A DNA stretch of 64,000 bases from Ilumatobacteraceae bacterium (GCA_033344875.1 JAWPMO010000001.1:3125595-3189594), one strand, 5' to 3'; numbered from the stretch's first letter, positions 17,026 to 26,402 are shown. Translations and numbers: made by a program. Notes: generated from the letters alone by a model not told the origin.

Positions 17026-17797
17026 ATGGCCACCACTGCACTCGACGACGACGCGACCGGGGATCGACCGGGAGCCGAGCGGATCCGCGACGTCGACGAC
17101 GAGCGAGCGCATCGCAAGTACAACGTCGCGGCGGCGTTGCGCCTGCTCGCCGCTCAAGGCGTCACCCACGGTGCAGCGGGTCACATCAGCGCCCGCGACC
17201 CATGTCACGACAACCGGTTTCTGGGTCAACCCCCGGTGCGAGACGTCTCGCGAATGCCGTCGGACGACCTCCTGCTCGTCGATGGCGCGGTCACGTCCTC
17301 GTCGGCGTCGGCCCTCAACCAGGCAGCCTTCGCGATCCATTCACGGCTCCATCGCCCCCGACCCGAAATCGTCGGCGCGGCACATGCCCACTCACCGGAC
17401 GCCGAGATCTGGGCGTCGACCCGCCGTTTGCTGAAACCCCTGGACGGCTGCGCATACTTCGAGGATCACGAGGTGTTCGCGAGGTTCTGCGGCGTGGTGC
17501 TCGACGCCGCCGAGGGCGATGCGATCGCGACGACGCTCGGCGGCCACAAGGCCGCCATCTTGGCCAACCACGGGTTGCTGACGGTCGGCACGTCGGTCGA
17601 AGCAGCTGCGTGGTGGTTCCTCCCGATGAAAGACGCCTGCCGGGACACAGGTCCACAGCGAAGCGATTGGAGCACCGATCACGATCAGCGACGACGAAGC
17701 CCGACGAAGGTGGGAGCACGTCGGCAAGCCCCAGGTCGGACGGGCTCAGTTCGAGTACGAGATCCAGGCCGTCGATATCGACTTCCCACACCCCTGA
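17026..17797 (+). pseudogene. Class II aldolase/adducin-domain protein, frameshifted near 17642
   Basis: The first 205 codons give a class II aldolase domain with zinc-ligand His residues in the VGAAHAHSPDAE segment and an ANHGLLTVG segment. After DACR at 17641 the frame runs into unrelated Arg-rich sequence. Skipping one G of the GGG run at 17642-17644 restores a convincing family C-terminus (TQVHSEAIGAP...RWEHVGKPQVGRAQFEYEIQ...) that ends with a TGA at 17795-17797. This is therefore either a recent single-base insertion or a homopolymer sequencing error in an intact gene of about 256 aa. The family includes fuculose-1-phosphate aldolase and aromatic/hydroxy-acid decarboxylases; the substrate is unknown. 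Confidence 0.8.
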
Positions 17798-17833
17798 CCC
17801 GATCGATGATGGTTCTGGGGCACGCCCGGGGGA

Positions 17834-19486
17834 TCACGAAGCGCGTTCGATCGCCAACGCCTTCAGCGACGGCCGATCCAGCTTCCCGTTGGGAGCGCGC
17901 ATCAGGTCGTCGACCAACACGATCGTGCGCGGCGCCTTGTACCTGGCAAGCCGCGAGCGACAGTGCTCGATCAGTTCGTCGGCCGTCGGCGACGCTCCCG
18001 GCCTGACCTGGACGACGGCGCAGACTGTTTCGCCGAATCGTTCGTCGGGCAGACCGAGGCATGCCGCATCCTCCACGGCGTCGTGGAGCTTCAACGTCTC
18101 CTCGATCTCCTCCGGGTACACCTTCTCGCCACCGGTGTTGATGCACGACGAGCCTCTTCCGAGCAAGGTCAGCGAGCCGTCGTGTTCGACCATGACGTAG
18201 TCTCCGGGGACCGAATAGCGGACACCGCCGACCTCCACGAAGGTCTCGGCTGACTTCTTCGCATCCTTGAAGTAGCCGATCGGAACCGGCTCTCGGACTG
18301 CGATCCGGCCCGGAACGCCACTCCCGGGCTCGACCCACGAACCGTCGTCGGCCAGGACGTTCGCCCGGTCGCCCAACGCGAACGTTGCGGTCGTGGTCGC
18401 CGCTGCCGAACGACGAGTCACCGAGGCCCCGAGCCCCATCGCCTCCGACGAGGCAAAGCTGTCGTAGAGCGTGACGTCGGGCAGGTGTTCGAGGAGCCCC
18501 TCCTTGACCGGTTGGCTCCACATCGCTCCCGACGACGAGATCACGGCCAGCGACCCGAGGTCGCGATCCGGATCAGCGTCGAGCGCGTCACGCAACGGTG
18601 CTGCGAACGGATCGCCGACGAGGGTCAAGACGTGAACCCGATACCGCTCCAGCAGATCGATCACGTCGGACGCCACGAACCGGTGGGCACCGGTGATGAC
18701 GACCTTGCCGCCGTCGAACAGGTTGGACAACTGGCTGATCAGTCCGGTGCCGTGCATCAGCGGAGCGACGGTCAGCGTGGTCAGCTGCACGTCGCCGAGA
18801 TCGCTCTGGGCCGCGAGCGCCCGCATCGTGCCGGTGTAGAGCTTCACCAGATCGCCCTGGCGCCACATCGCGGCCTTGGGCATTCCGGTGGTGCCGCCGG
18901 TGTACAGGAACATCAGGTCATCGCCGTTGCCGCGACCCTCGACCGTCCGATCGGCGCTCCGCACCGATCGATAGTCGACCCATTCGGCCGCCCCGGCATC
19001 GTCAGCGGTGGGGTGGTCGATCGGCTCGGTGCCGTCGTCGACCACGTACACGACACGAACCGACGGGGAATCGACCAGCGCGTCGCGCAGCACCGACTGG
19101 AACTCGCGATGGACCACGACCGCTTCGGCGTCGGCGTTGCCGAGCAGATACGCGATCTCGGGCGCGGTGTACCGGAAGTTGATGTTGAACGGCGTCATCG
19201 AACCAGCGGACGCCCCGATGTACGTCTCGAGGAAGGCGGAGCAGTTCCGCATGTACACCCCGACGCGGGCGCCCGGACCCGACAACCGGTCGATGAGATC
19301 GGCGGCGAGGGCGCCCGAGCGTGCACCGAAGGTCCGGTAGTCGACTTCTTCCCCATCGGCGTCGACGATGGCGATCCGGTCGGGTTCGGCGACGACCCAC
19401 TCCTCGACCGCCTCGGCCATCGAGCGGTACGGGCCCTCGGCGGCGGGGAGGGCGGTGCTCTGGCCGGCGGACGCGGTGTCGTTCAT
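17834..19486 (-). CDS. AMP-binding acyl-CoA synthetase
   Basis: This 550-aa ANL-superfamily enzyme has a P-loop variant LYTGGTTGMPKA, the YDSFASSEAMG motif, the VPGDYVMVEHDGSLTLLGR region, the SSCINTGGEKVYPEEIE hinge and the C-terminal Lys in PNGKLDRPSLK. It resembles FadD-like ligases for medium/long-chain or steroid-side-chain acids in actinobacteria, but the substrate is not certain. Its ATG overlaps the stop of the alcohol dehydrogenase by 4 bp, so an alcohol-to-acid-to-CoA route is suggested by the pair, although an aldehyde dehydrogenase is missing. Confidence 0.93.
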   Translation of the reverse strand: MNDTASAGQSTALPAAEGPYRSMAEAVEEWVVAEPDRIAIVDADGEEVDYRTFGARSGALAADLIDRLSGPGARVGVYMRNCSAFLETYIGASAGSMTPFNINFRYTAPEIAYLLGNADAEAVVVHREFQSVLRDALVDSPSVRVVYVVDDGTEPIDHPTADDAGAAEWVDYRSVRSADRTVEGRGNGDDLMFLYTGGTTGMPKAAMWRQGDLVKLYTGTMRALAAQSDLGDVQLTTLTVAPLMHGTGLISQLSNLFDGGKVVITGAHRFVASDVIDLLERYRVHVLTLVGDPFAAPLRDALDADPDRDLGSLAVISSSGAMWSQPVKEGLLEHLPDVTLYDSFASSEAMGLGASVTRRSAAATTTATFALGDRANVLADDGSWVEPGSGVPGRIAVREPVPIGYFKDAKKSAETFVEVGGVRYSVPGDYVMVEHDGSLTLLGRGSSCINTGGEKVYPEEIEETLKLHDAVEDAACLGLPDERFGETVCAVVQVRPGASPTADELIEHCRSRLARYKAPRTIVLVDDLMRAPNGKLDRPSLKALAIERAS

Positions 19487-20649
19487 TGGTTCCTCTGCTT
19501 CGACGGGTGCGATTCGGCTGCGGGTGCGGAGTCGGAATCGTCGAACCGGATCACGCCGCGGATGTTGTGACCTGCGGCCAGGTCGTCGAACGCGTCGTTG
19601 ATCTGATCGAGCCGGTAGGTGGTGGTGATGAGCGACTCCAGGTCGAGGCGGCCGTCACGGTACAACTCGAGGTACTTCGCGGCGTCGAGCGCCGGGTCCA
19701 TACCGCCGTACACGGTTCCGGTGAACGAGACCTGCTTGCGGGTGAACACCGATGGCGAGACGGGAAGATGGTCGAGACCCGACGTCGACGACCCCACCTG
19801 CACCGCGATCCCACCCGGTGCCAGGGCTTCGAGTGCCAGCGTGTAATGCTCGGGCAGGGTGCGATCGACGGTGAGGATGACACAGTCGACTCCCCACCCG
19901 TTCGTGAGTTCGCGCAACGCGTCGGCCACGTCGGTCTCGCGGGCATTGACGAAGTGCGACGCGCCGAACCCTTCGGCGGCACTCCGCTTGCGGTCGTGAA
20001 CGTCGACACCGACGATCAGGCCCGCCCCACCGAGTTGGGCGCCCATGATCGCAGCGGCGCCCACGCCTCCGACCCCGATCACCGCGACCGAGTCCCCGGG
20101 CCTCATCCGGGCGACGTTCAGCACGGAGCCGATCCCGGTCGAGACGCCACAGGCGACGAGCGCGGCGTGGCCGAGATCGACGTCACCCGGCACGACGACA
20201 CAGTTCCGGGCCGGGCTGACCGTGTGCGAGCTGAAACTGCCGAGTCCGAGCGTCGTGCCGATGTCGACCCCGTCGCTGCCGTGCATCCGGTACGTACCGT
20301 CCGGCAGGCGGCCATCGACGCTCCAGCCGGCGGTGCAGAAGGTGCGCTTGCCGCGACGACAGGCGTTGCATCGACCGCACGGTCCGACGAACGTCTGGAT
20401 CACATGGTCGCCGACCGAGATCGAGTCGACGCCTTCACCAACCGCCTCGACGACGCCGGCGCCTTCGTGGCCGCAGACCGACGGCGTCGAACTGGGGAAG
20501 TGTCCCTCGAGGACGTGGCGGTCGGATCCACAGATCCCGACCGCGGCCATCCGGATCAGCACCTCACCCGCCCGGGGTTCGTCGAGTTCGATCTCCTCGA
20601 TCGAGAGCGGCTCGTCGAGCGCCCGCATCACTGCTGCTGTCGTCTGCAC
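19483..20649 (-). CDS. Zinc-dependent alcohol dehydrogenase (MDR superfamily)
   Basis: This 388-aa class III-like zinc alcohol dehydrogenase has catalytic zinc ligands Cys40, His61-Glu62, structural zinc cysteines C91, C94, C97 and C105, and a Rossmann VIGVGGVG motif. Segments match mycobacterial NDMA-dependent/AdhD-type enzymes. The GTG at 20649 is used, with GAGGGA upstream, because family similarity begins at AAVMRALDEPL; the longer frame starting at 20736 would read through the A+T-rich promoter. It oxidises a primary alcohol or reduces an aldehyde with NAD. It heads a two-gene operon with the acyl-CoA synthetase and is divergent from the esterase gene. Confidence 0.92.
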   Translation of the reverse strand: MQTTAAVMRALDEPLSIEEIELDEPRAGEVLIRMAAVGICGSDRHVLEGHFPSSTPSVCGHEGAGVVEAVGEGVDSISVGDHVIQTFVGPCGRCNACRRGKRTFCTAGWSVDGRLPDGTYRMHGSDGVDIGTTLGLGSFSSHTVSPARNCVVVPGDVDLGHAALVACGVSTGIGSVLNVARMRPGDSVAVIGVGGVGAAAIMGAQLGGAGLIVGVDVHDRKRSAAEGFGASHFVNARETDVADALRELTNGWGVDCVILTVDRTLPEHYTLALEALAPGGIAVQVGSSTSGLDHLPVSPSVFTRKQVSFTGTVYGGMDPALDAAKYLELYRDGRLDLESLITTTYRLDQINDAFDDLAAGHNIRGVIRFDDSDSAPAAESHPSKQRNQ

Positions 20650-20711
20650 GTTGGTTGGTCGGTCCCTCGGGTGGCGGCTCGTTCGTCCGGCGGCATGATC
20701 GGCCGCTGTTT

Positions 20712-20730
20712 GATCTAAGATCATAATGAT
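20712..20730. promoter_or_regulatory. Two nested perfect palindromes GATCT-A-AGATC and ATCAT-A-ATGAT
   Basis: In the 193-bp divergent region between the alcohol dehydrogenase (start 20649, minus) and the esterase (start 20843, plus), an 11-bp palindrome at 20712-20722 overlaps a second at 20720-20730. Overlapping dyads in an A+T-rich patch between divergent genes are good operator candidates and could control both directions. Confidence 0.5.
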
Positions 20731-20842
20731 ATGCATACCAGCCCCGGACGCGGCGGGTCACACGACCGCTCGGACCGGATTCGGACCCACGACGAGCCAT
20801 CGGCCGACCGTCCGAGCGACCACCACGAAAGCAGGACGAAGC

Positions 20843-21808
20843 GTGACCTTGCACCCACGAGCCCGGGCGATCGTCGACCACATGGCGGCTGTCTTCCCGC
20901 CCCCCGACCCGTCGATCAGTGGCACCGAGATGCGTCAGCTGATCAAGGAACGCGCCGGCGACGTCATCCCCGACGCCCCGGAGCCGGTCGGCGAGGTCGC
21001 CGACATCGAAGCGGATGGGCCGAACGGCGCCATTCCGGTTCGGGTGTACCGGCCCCTCGACGCCGATCCGGATGAGGTGTTGCCGCTCGTCGTGTTCTTC
21101 CACGGAGGCGGTTGGGTCGTCTGCGACCTCGATTCCCACGACGGTTTCTGCCGCACGCTGACGAACCAGTCGAGGTGCTGCGTCGCGTCCGTCGACTACC
21201 GGCTGGCTCCCGAGCACCGCTTCCCCGTCCCGGTCGAGGATTGCTACGGGGCACTCACCTGGCTGGCGCGGCATGCCGACGAGCTCCGATGCGACCCGGA
21301 CCGGATCTCGGTCGCCGGCGACAGCGCGGGCGGGAACCTCGCGGCGGTCGTCTGTCTGATGGCGCGCGACCGCTCCGGTCCCACCATCTCGTCGCAGGTC
21401 CTGATGTACCCGGTGATCGATCACCGGTTCGACACCGATTCGCACACGACACAGGGCACGACCAACGGGTTGACGTCATCGGAGGTCCAGTACTACTGGC
21501 GCGAGTACCTGCCCGACGACGGAACCGCCGACACGGCGGCCGACGACCCGTACGCATCCCCACTCCGGGCACAACACTTCGGCGAGCTACCGCGGGCGTT
21601 GCTGGTACTGCCCGAGCACGATCCGCTGCGGTCCGAGGGCGAGGCCTACGGTTCGGCGCTCGCAGCCGCCGAGGTGCCGACCATCGTGACGGTCTACGGG
21701 GGCATGTTCCACTCGTTCTTGATGTTCGGTGGCGTCCTCGAGGCCGCCGACGCGGCAGTGAACCAGATCGCATCCGAGCTGCGCACGGCGTTGGGCGTGA
21801 CGTCGTGA
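20843..21808 (+). CDS. Alpha/beta-hydrolase, HSL-family esterase/lipase
   Basis: This 321-aa hormone-sensitive-lipase family esterase has the oxyanion-hole HGGG motif at 87-90, nucleophile Ser161 in GDSAGGN, acid Asp in PEHDPLRSEG and His in the FHSF segment. GTG at 20843 is preferred, with AGGA upstream; the frame extends further but into promoter-like sequence. It hydrolyses short to medium esters. Its stop overlaps the SMP-30-like lactonase start (GTGA), and an esterase plus lactonase pair would open ester and lactone bonds of one substrate. Confidence 0.92.
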   Translation: MTLHPRARAIVDHMAAVFPPPDPSISGTEMRQLIKERAGDVIPDAPEPVGEVADIEADGPNGAIPVRVYRPLDADPDEVLPLVVFFHGGGWVVCDLDSHDGFCRTLTNQSRCCVASVDYRLAPEHRFPVPVEDCYGALTWLARHADELRCDPDRISVAGDSAGGNLAAVVCLMARDRSGPTISSQVLMYPVIDHRFDTDSHTTQGTTNGLTSSEVQYYWREYLPDDGTADTAADDPYASPLRAQHFGELPRALLVLPEHDPLRSEGEAYGSALAAAEVPTIVTVYGGMFHSFLMFGGVLEAADAAVNQIASELRTALGVTS

Positions 21809-22656
21809 CGTCGTCACCGGAGTGGGAGGTCATCGTCGACGGGCTGGCGTTCCCCGAGGGCATGCGCTGGCGCGACGGCCACCTGTACTACTCCGACATC
21901 TTCGGCGGCGTGGTGCAGCGCGTCGCACCGGGCGGGTCGCCCGAGACCCTCGCCGAGGTCGATGGCCTCCCGAGCGGCTTGGGTTTTGCTCCCGACGGCA
22001 CGATCCTGGTCGTGTCGATGCGGACGCGATCCGTCATGCGGCTCGGCCCCAATGGACCCGAGCTCTGGGCCGACCTCGCCGACCTCACCAACGGTGACTG
22101 CAACGACATGCTCGTCGACCCGCTCGGTCGCGCCTACGTCGGCAACTTCGGTTACGACTACGTCGGTGGAGCCGAACGACAGCCGGCGGCACTGGTGATG
22201 GTCGATGTCGACGGTTCGGCGCGTCAGGTCGCCGACGGCCTGTGGTTCCCGAACGGCATGGTGCTCACCCCCGACGGCAACACGCTCCTGGTCGCAGAGA
22301 CCCGAGGCGAGCGGATCACGGCATTCGACGTGGCGGCCGACGGTTCGTTGAGCGGACGACGGGTGTTCGCGACGCTGCCGGATCGCGGGCCCGACGGGAT
22401 GGGCATCGATCGTGACGGCGGAGTGTGGTTCGGTGACCCGCACACCCGCCAGGTCGTACACGTCGATGCCGACGGCGAGGTGCAGACCACGTGGGAGGCG
22501 CCGAACGAACAAACCCAGGCATGCGCGTTGGGTGGGCCCGATGGCCACACCCTGTTCGTGGCGTGTTCGCCCACCGCCGATCAACACGAAGCGACGTCAC
22601 GACGCCCGGCGAAGATCCTCTCCACCCGTGTCGCGGTGGGCGCCCCGAACGGCTGA
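21805..22656 (+). CDS. SMP-30/gluconolactonase/LRE family protein
   Basis: This 283-aa six-bladed propeller lactonase has repeated blades: LAFPEGMRW (metal-ligand Glu), SGLGFAPDGTILVVS, LTNGDCND (metal-ligand Asn), FPNGMVLTPDGNTLLVAET and PDGMGIDRDGGVWF (ligand Asp). These enzymes use a divalent metal to hydrolyse sugar or other lactones. The GTG start overlaps the esterase stop by 4 bp. Convergent with the cupin gene, 20 bp away, with no clear terminator hairpin between them. Confidence 0.9.
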   Translation: MTSSPEWEVIVDGLAFPEGMRWRDGHLYYSDIFGGVVQRVAPGGSPETLAEVDGLPSGLGFAPDGTILVVSMRTRSVMRLGPNGPELWADLADLTNGDCNDMLVDPLGRAYVGNFGYDYVGGAERQPAALVMVDVDGSARQVADGLWFPNGMVLTPDGNTLLVAETRGERITAFDVAADGSLSGRRVFATLPDRGPDGMGIDRDGGVWFGDPHTRQVVHVDADGEVQTTWEAPNEQTQACALGGPDGHTLFVACSPTADQHEATSRRPAKILSTRVAVGAPNG

Positions 22657-22675
22657 GCGACACGCTCGTCGCCGG

Positions 22676-23206
22676 TCAGCCGGTTCGTTCGGCACCGATC
22701 ATGAAGCCCGCCACCAACACCGTTGTCGACGAGAAATTCTTCCACGCGTGCCGGGTGCCGCGTTGGACCACACAATCACCGGGTCCGAGACGTATCGCTG
22801 CGCCGTCGTCGAGCTCGAGCGTGATCTCACCGTCGATGACCACGAGATAGTCGACGGTGTCGGTCACGTGGAAGCCGTCGGCATCGTCGGCGAGTACCTC
22901 CGTGAGACCGTCGATGGCGCCGACCGGCTCGTCGTTCGCTGGTGCCGCTCCCACGGGCGGCGCCTCGAACAACACGAATCGTGAGCCACCCAGGGGTGCG
23001 AAGAACGGAAGCCGCGACGCGGCGTGATCGAGCCCGGGTCCGACCGTCGCCTGGTCCGGGTCGGTCCCCCACACCATGGCATACGCGTTTCCCGCCCGGT
23101 CACCGGCCGGGTCGCCTTGGCGGACCACGGGATCGATCATCGACTCCTCGTGAACGGTACGGCCCGCTTCGTCGATCCGGGTGACCACGAGTCGAGTCGG
23201 TTTCAT
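22676..23206 (-). CDS. Cupin-domain protein at end of second PepT operon
   Basis: This 176-aa protein carries a C-terminal cupin barrel (VDYLVVIDGEITLELDDG...LGPGDCVVQRGTRHAWKN) of the type seen in small cupins linked to amide, hydroxy-acid or aromatic catabolism. The metal-binding His set is incomplete: HVTDTVDY in motif 1 and TRHAW in motif 2. Start at ATG 23206 is supported by GGAG upstream. It lies 73 bp after the DppC-like permease gene and is probably the last gene of that operon. A role in modifying or sensing the imported compound is inference. Confidence 0.8.
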   Translation of the reverse strand: MKPTRLVVTRIDEAGRTVHEESMIDPVVRQGDPAGDRAGNAYAMVWGTDPDQATVGPGLDHAASRLPFFAPLGGSRFVLFEAPPVGAAPANDEPVGAIDGLTEVLADDADGFHVTDTVDYLVVIDGEITLELDDGAAIRLGPGDCVVQRGTRHAWKNFSSTTVLVAGFMIGAERTG

Positions 23207-23279
23207 GCGCTGCTCCTCGAAGGCCGGTTCGGCCGGCTCCGGAGCACCCGCGCGCGGGCGTCGGTCGCTCGTGCGGCGT

Positions 23280-24293
23280 TCAACGCCGTCGCCTGCTCCA
23301 CTTGGCGGACGCCGCCTCACCGACCCGATTGAGTGCGAAGACGGTCAGGAACAGGACGATGCCGGGTCCGAACACGAGGTGAGGGTGTCGGTTGAAGCTG
23401 TCCTGGCCCGCGGCGATCATGTTGCCCCAGGTCGGATTCGGGCGATTGATCGACAGCCCGAGGTAGCTGAGCGATGCTTCGGCGACGATCAGCACGGCGA
23501 TGAGCACGAACGAGTAGGCGACGACCACCGGCAGCACGTTCGGCACGATCTCGCTGAAGATCAGCCGTCGATTCCGAGCACCGAGCACGCGCGCCGCCAA
23601 CACGTACTCCCGCTTGGCGACCGCAAGCGTCGTGGCTCGAGCGAGGCGGAGATAGATCGGCACACTGATGATCGCGAGTCCGAGCGTCACGTTGCGAACG
23701 CTCGGTTCGAGCACGGCGACCATCGCCAGGAGCAGCACGAGGGGCGGAAATGCGAGGAGGAGGTCGGCCAGGAGCAGCATCAGACTTTCGGTTCGACCAC
23801 GCTTGAAACCGGCGAGGATGCCGGCCAGGACGCCGATCAGCGCCCCGACCAGCACGGCACCGCCGCCGACGATCAGCGAGACCCGGGCGCCGTAGATGAT
23901 GCCTCCGAGGATGTCGAGGCCCTGATTGTCGGTGCCGAGTGGATGCGCGGACAGGAGGTCGGGTCGCAGGCGCGCCTCGACGTCGAGCGTCTCGCCCGGG
24001 CGACGGGACTCCGACAGCGGCAGCAGATCGGCCAGTGCCGCAGCGATGATCACCATCGCGAGCCAGGCGAACGAGAGCCAGAGCCCGACATGGACCTTGC
24101 GTCCAGCGATGGCGGTGAGCAACCGGCCCAGCCCGACGACCAGCAGGGCGATTCCGGCGACGACCAACGGCACCCTCCACTCGGCCGTGACGTCGACGAG
24201 GACGGCGGTGCCCGTCCAGACCGCGGCGGCGCCCGCCAACATCGCGGGGACGGCCGTCCACAGATCGCGGTAGCGTCCGCGCCGATCAGACAT
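23280..24293 (-). CDS. PepT-family ABC permease (DppC-like) with extra N-terminal helices
   Basis: This 337-aa permease carries the usual DppC features: the HPLGTDNQGLDIL segment, five core helices and the LSYLGLSINRPNPTWG loop. Before the normal first helix (about 74-92) there are two additional hydrophobic stretches at about 16-33 and 42-62, giving a longer N-terminus than the copy at 5183-6094. ATG at 24293 overlaps the DppB-like gene by 8 bp. In this operon the gene order is binding protein, ATPase, ATPase, permease, permease, unlike the first importer. Confidence 0.9.
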   Translation of the reverse strand: MSDRRGRYRDLWTAVPAMLAGAAAVWTGTAVLVDVTAEWRVPLVVAGIALLVVGLGRLLTAIAGRKVHVGLWLSFAWLAMVIIAAALADLLPLSESRRPGETLDVEARLRPDLLSAHPLGTDNQGLDILGGIIYGARVSLIVGGGAVLVGALIGVLAGILAGFKRGRTESLMLLLADLLLAFPPLVLLLAMVAVLEPSVRNVTLGLAIISVPIYLRLARATTLAVAKREYVLAARVLGARNRRLIFSEIVPNVLPVVVAYSFVLIAVLIVAEASLSYLGLSINRPNPTWGNMIAAGQDSFNRHPHLVFGPGIVLFLTVFALNRVGEAASAKWSRRRR

Positions 24294-25410
24294 GCCGGGC
24301 CCTGATCCGTGGGTCGAGATAGGCGTAGGTGAGATCGACGAGCGCGTTCATCATGACGAAGACGACGGCGAGCACGGCGACTCCGGCCTGCACCACCGGA
24401 TAGTCCTTCGTCTGGATCGCGTTGACGATGAGATCGCCCATGCCGGGGACGTTGAAGACCGCTTCGACGATGATCGTTCCGCCCAGCAGTCGCGCGAAAC
24501 CGACTCCGGCCACCGTCACCAGCGACAGCGACGACGGGCGGAGCGCGTGAAACGTCATGACGCGCCAGACGGGCAGACCCTTCGACTCGGCCGACAGCAA
24601 GAAGTCCTCGTCGAGCGTGGTCACGAGGTCGGCACGCAGGACCCGCAGATAGACCGAACCCTCCAGGAGCGCGAGCGTCAACGCGGGCAGGAACGCGCTG
24701 CGGAGGTTGGCGATCGGGCCGCCATCGGTGATCCGGACGAAGCCCTGGCGTGGGAAGCTCGGCAGCCGCCAGACGATCAGTGCGGTGAGCACCGCCACCG
24801 CCGCCACGATGCCGGCCGATCGAGCCCACTCACGCCCGCCGGATGGTCGTCGGTCCCGCTCGGTCCACCCGTACACGATGCCGACGACGACCGCCGCGCC
24901 GACGACCGAGATCAGGACCTTCGCGGCTCCCTGGTGAAACACGAACAAGAAGATGACGAGCAGCGCCGAGAGGAACGGCGGGACCGAAATGGCGCCGAAC
25001 GCGAAACCGCTGACCAGCCGGTCGCCCGCCCCGCCGGATTGGTACGCGGTCCACATCGCGAGCGGCACCGCTGCCAAGAGCGACAGCAGCATCGCCAGCA
25101 CGGCGATCTCCAGCGTGATGGGCAGACGCGCCGAGATCAGCGAGCTGACCTCGGTCACCGGGGGGACGATCGAGCGGCCGAAGTCGCCGGTGACCGCATT
25201 CCCGAGCCAGTCGCCGTACCGACTGAGGACCGGTTGGTCGAGGCCCAGCTCCTGTCGGAGCGCATCGTACTGCTCCGCGGTCGCCCCCTCACCGAGCACG
25301 TTCGTCGCCACGTCCCCAGGCACCAGTTCGAGCATCAACGTGGTGCCGAGAGTTACCAGCAACACGATCACGATCATGCGAACGACCTTGAGCACCCCGC
25401 GCCGGATCAC
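24286..25410 (-). CDS. PepT-family ABC permease (DppB-like) with large central insertion
   Basis: This 374-aa DppB-type permease (the family is usually 305-320 aa) has a normal start (first helix about 10-28, ELVPGDVA segment, GLDQPVLSRYGDWL). Between the PPFLSALLVIFLF helix and the FLPALTLALLEGSVYLRVLRAD loop there is an insertion at about residues 161-222 containing two more hydrophobic segments (165-180 and 198-214) joined by an Arg-rich loop. The ATG overlaps the upstream ATPase stop by 4 bp. The partner DppC also has extra helices, so the pair may form a modified channel. Confidence 0.9.
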   Translation of the reverse strand: MIRRGVLKVVRMIVIVLLVTLGTTLMLELVPGDVATNVLGEGATAEQYDALRQELGLDQPVLSRYGDWLGNAVTGDFGRSIVPPVTEVSSLISARLPITLEIAVLAMLLSLLAAVPLAMWTAYQSGGAGDRLVSGFAFGAISVPPFLSALLVIFLFVFHQGAAKVLISVVGAAVVVGIVYGWTERDRRPSGGREWARSAGIVAAVAVLTALIVWRLPSFPRQGFVRITDGGPIANLRSAFLPALTLALLEGSVYLRVLRADLVTTLDEDFLLSAESKGLPVWRVMTFHALRPSSLSLVTVAGVGFARLLGGTIIVEAVFNVPGMGDLIVNAIQTKDYPVVQAGVAVLAVVFVMMNALVDLTYAYLDPRIRARHV

Positions 25411-26402
25411 GTCGCCACCGGGGCTTCAGCGTGGTGACACGCCACGAAATGGCCTGGTCCGAGTCGACGGACCTGCGGCTCCTCCGCTGCGCAGATGTCG
25501 GTCGCGAGTGGACATCGGGTTCGAAAGCGGCAACCCGAGGGCGGTGCCAGGGGACTGGGTAGTTCACCTTTGAGTCCCGCCGGCGCCACCGGCAGACGCG
25601 GATCGGGATTCGGAACGGCCTGCACGAGAGCCTGGGTGTACGGATGGGCCGCGGCGTCGAACAGAGTGTCAGCGTCGGCGACCTCACAGATCTTTCCGAG
25701 GTACATCACGATCACCCGGTCGCTGATGTTCCTCACGACCGCCAGGTCGTGGGCGATGAACATCATGGTGAGGGTGTACGCAGCCTTCATCTCCCGGATC
25801 AGGTTCAGGAGCTGTGCCTGCACCGAGACATCGAGCGCCGACACCGGCTCGTCGCAGATCAGGAGTTCGGGCTCGAGCGCGAGCGCTCTCGCGATGCAGA
25901 TTCGCTGGCACTGGCCACCCGAGAACTGATGAGGGCGCCGGTCGCGCACGAGTTCGGGGTCGAGTCCGACGGCGGTCAGCACCTCGTCGATCCGCTCGTC
26001 GCGTCCCTCGTTCCGCCCCCAGATCGTCAGCCCTTCACCGACGATCTGACGGATCGTGCGGCGGGGATTCAGCGACGAGACCGGGTCCTGCAGGATCATC
26101 TGCATACGGATCCGAGTTCTCCTCAGCGCCTCGTCGGAAAGCGCACCGAGGTCGACGCCGTCGAACGAGACCGTGCCTGACGTCGGTCGCGGCAACTGCA
26201 ACACGGCACGACCCGTGGTCGACTTGCCACAACCCGACTCCCCCACCAGACCGAGCGTTTCCCCCCGTCGGATGTCGAAACTGATACCGCTCACGGCCTG
26301 AACGACGTCGTCCCTCCCGATCGGGAACTCGACGGTCAGGTCAGCGACCCTGAGGACGACATCGCCGTCCGGGTGGAGATGCGCAGTACCGGTCCCAGCC
26401 AT
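25407..26402 (-). CDS. PepT-family ABC ATP-binding protein (DppF/OppF-like)
   Basis: This 331-aa ATPase has Walker A GESGCGKST, Q-loop near ILQDPVSSLNPR, signature FSGGQ, and Walker B LLICDEPVSALDV, with the C-terminal oligopeptide domain containing CRFRTRCPLA. The ATG at 26402 is chosen since it overlaps the upstream ATPase stop (TGATG) and removes a long Arg-rich shadow extension. It is the second ATPase of the second PepT importer. Confidence 0.92.
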   Translation of the reverse strand: MAGTGTAHLHPDGDVVLRVADLTVEFPIGRDDVVQAVSGISFDIRRGETLGLVGESGCGKSTTGRAVLQLPRPTSGTVSFDGVDLGALSDEALRRTRIRMQMILQDPVSSLNPRRTIRQIVGEGLTIWGRNEGRDERIDEVLTAVGLDPELVRDRRPHQFSGGQCQRICIARALALEPELLICDEPVSALDVSVQAQLLNLIREMKAAYTLTMMFIAHDLAVVRNISDRVIVMYLGKICEVADADTLFDAAAHPYTQALVQAVPNPDPRLPVAPAGLKGELPSPLAPPSGCRFRTRCPLATDICAAEEPQVRRLGPGHFVACHHAEAPVAT

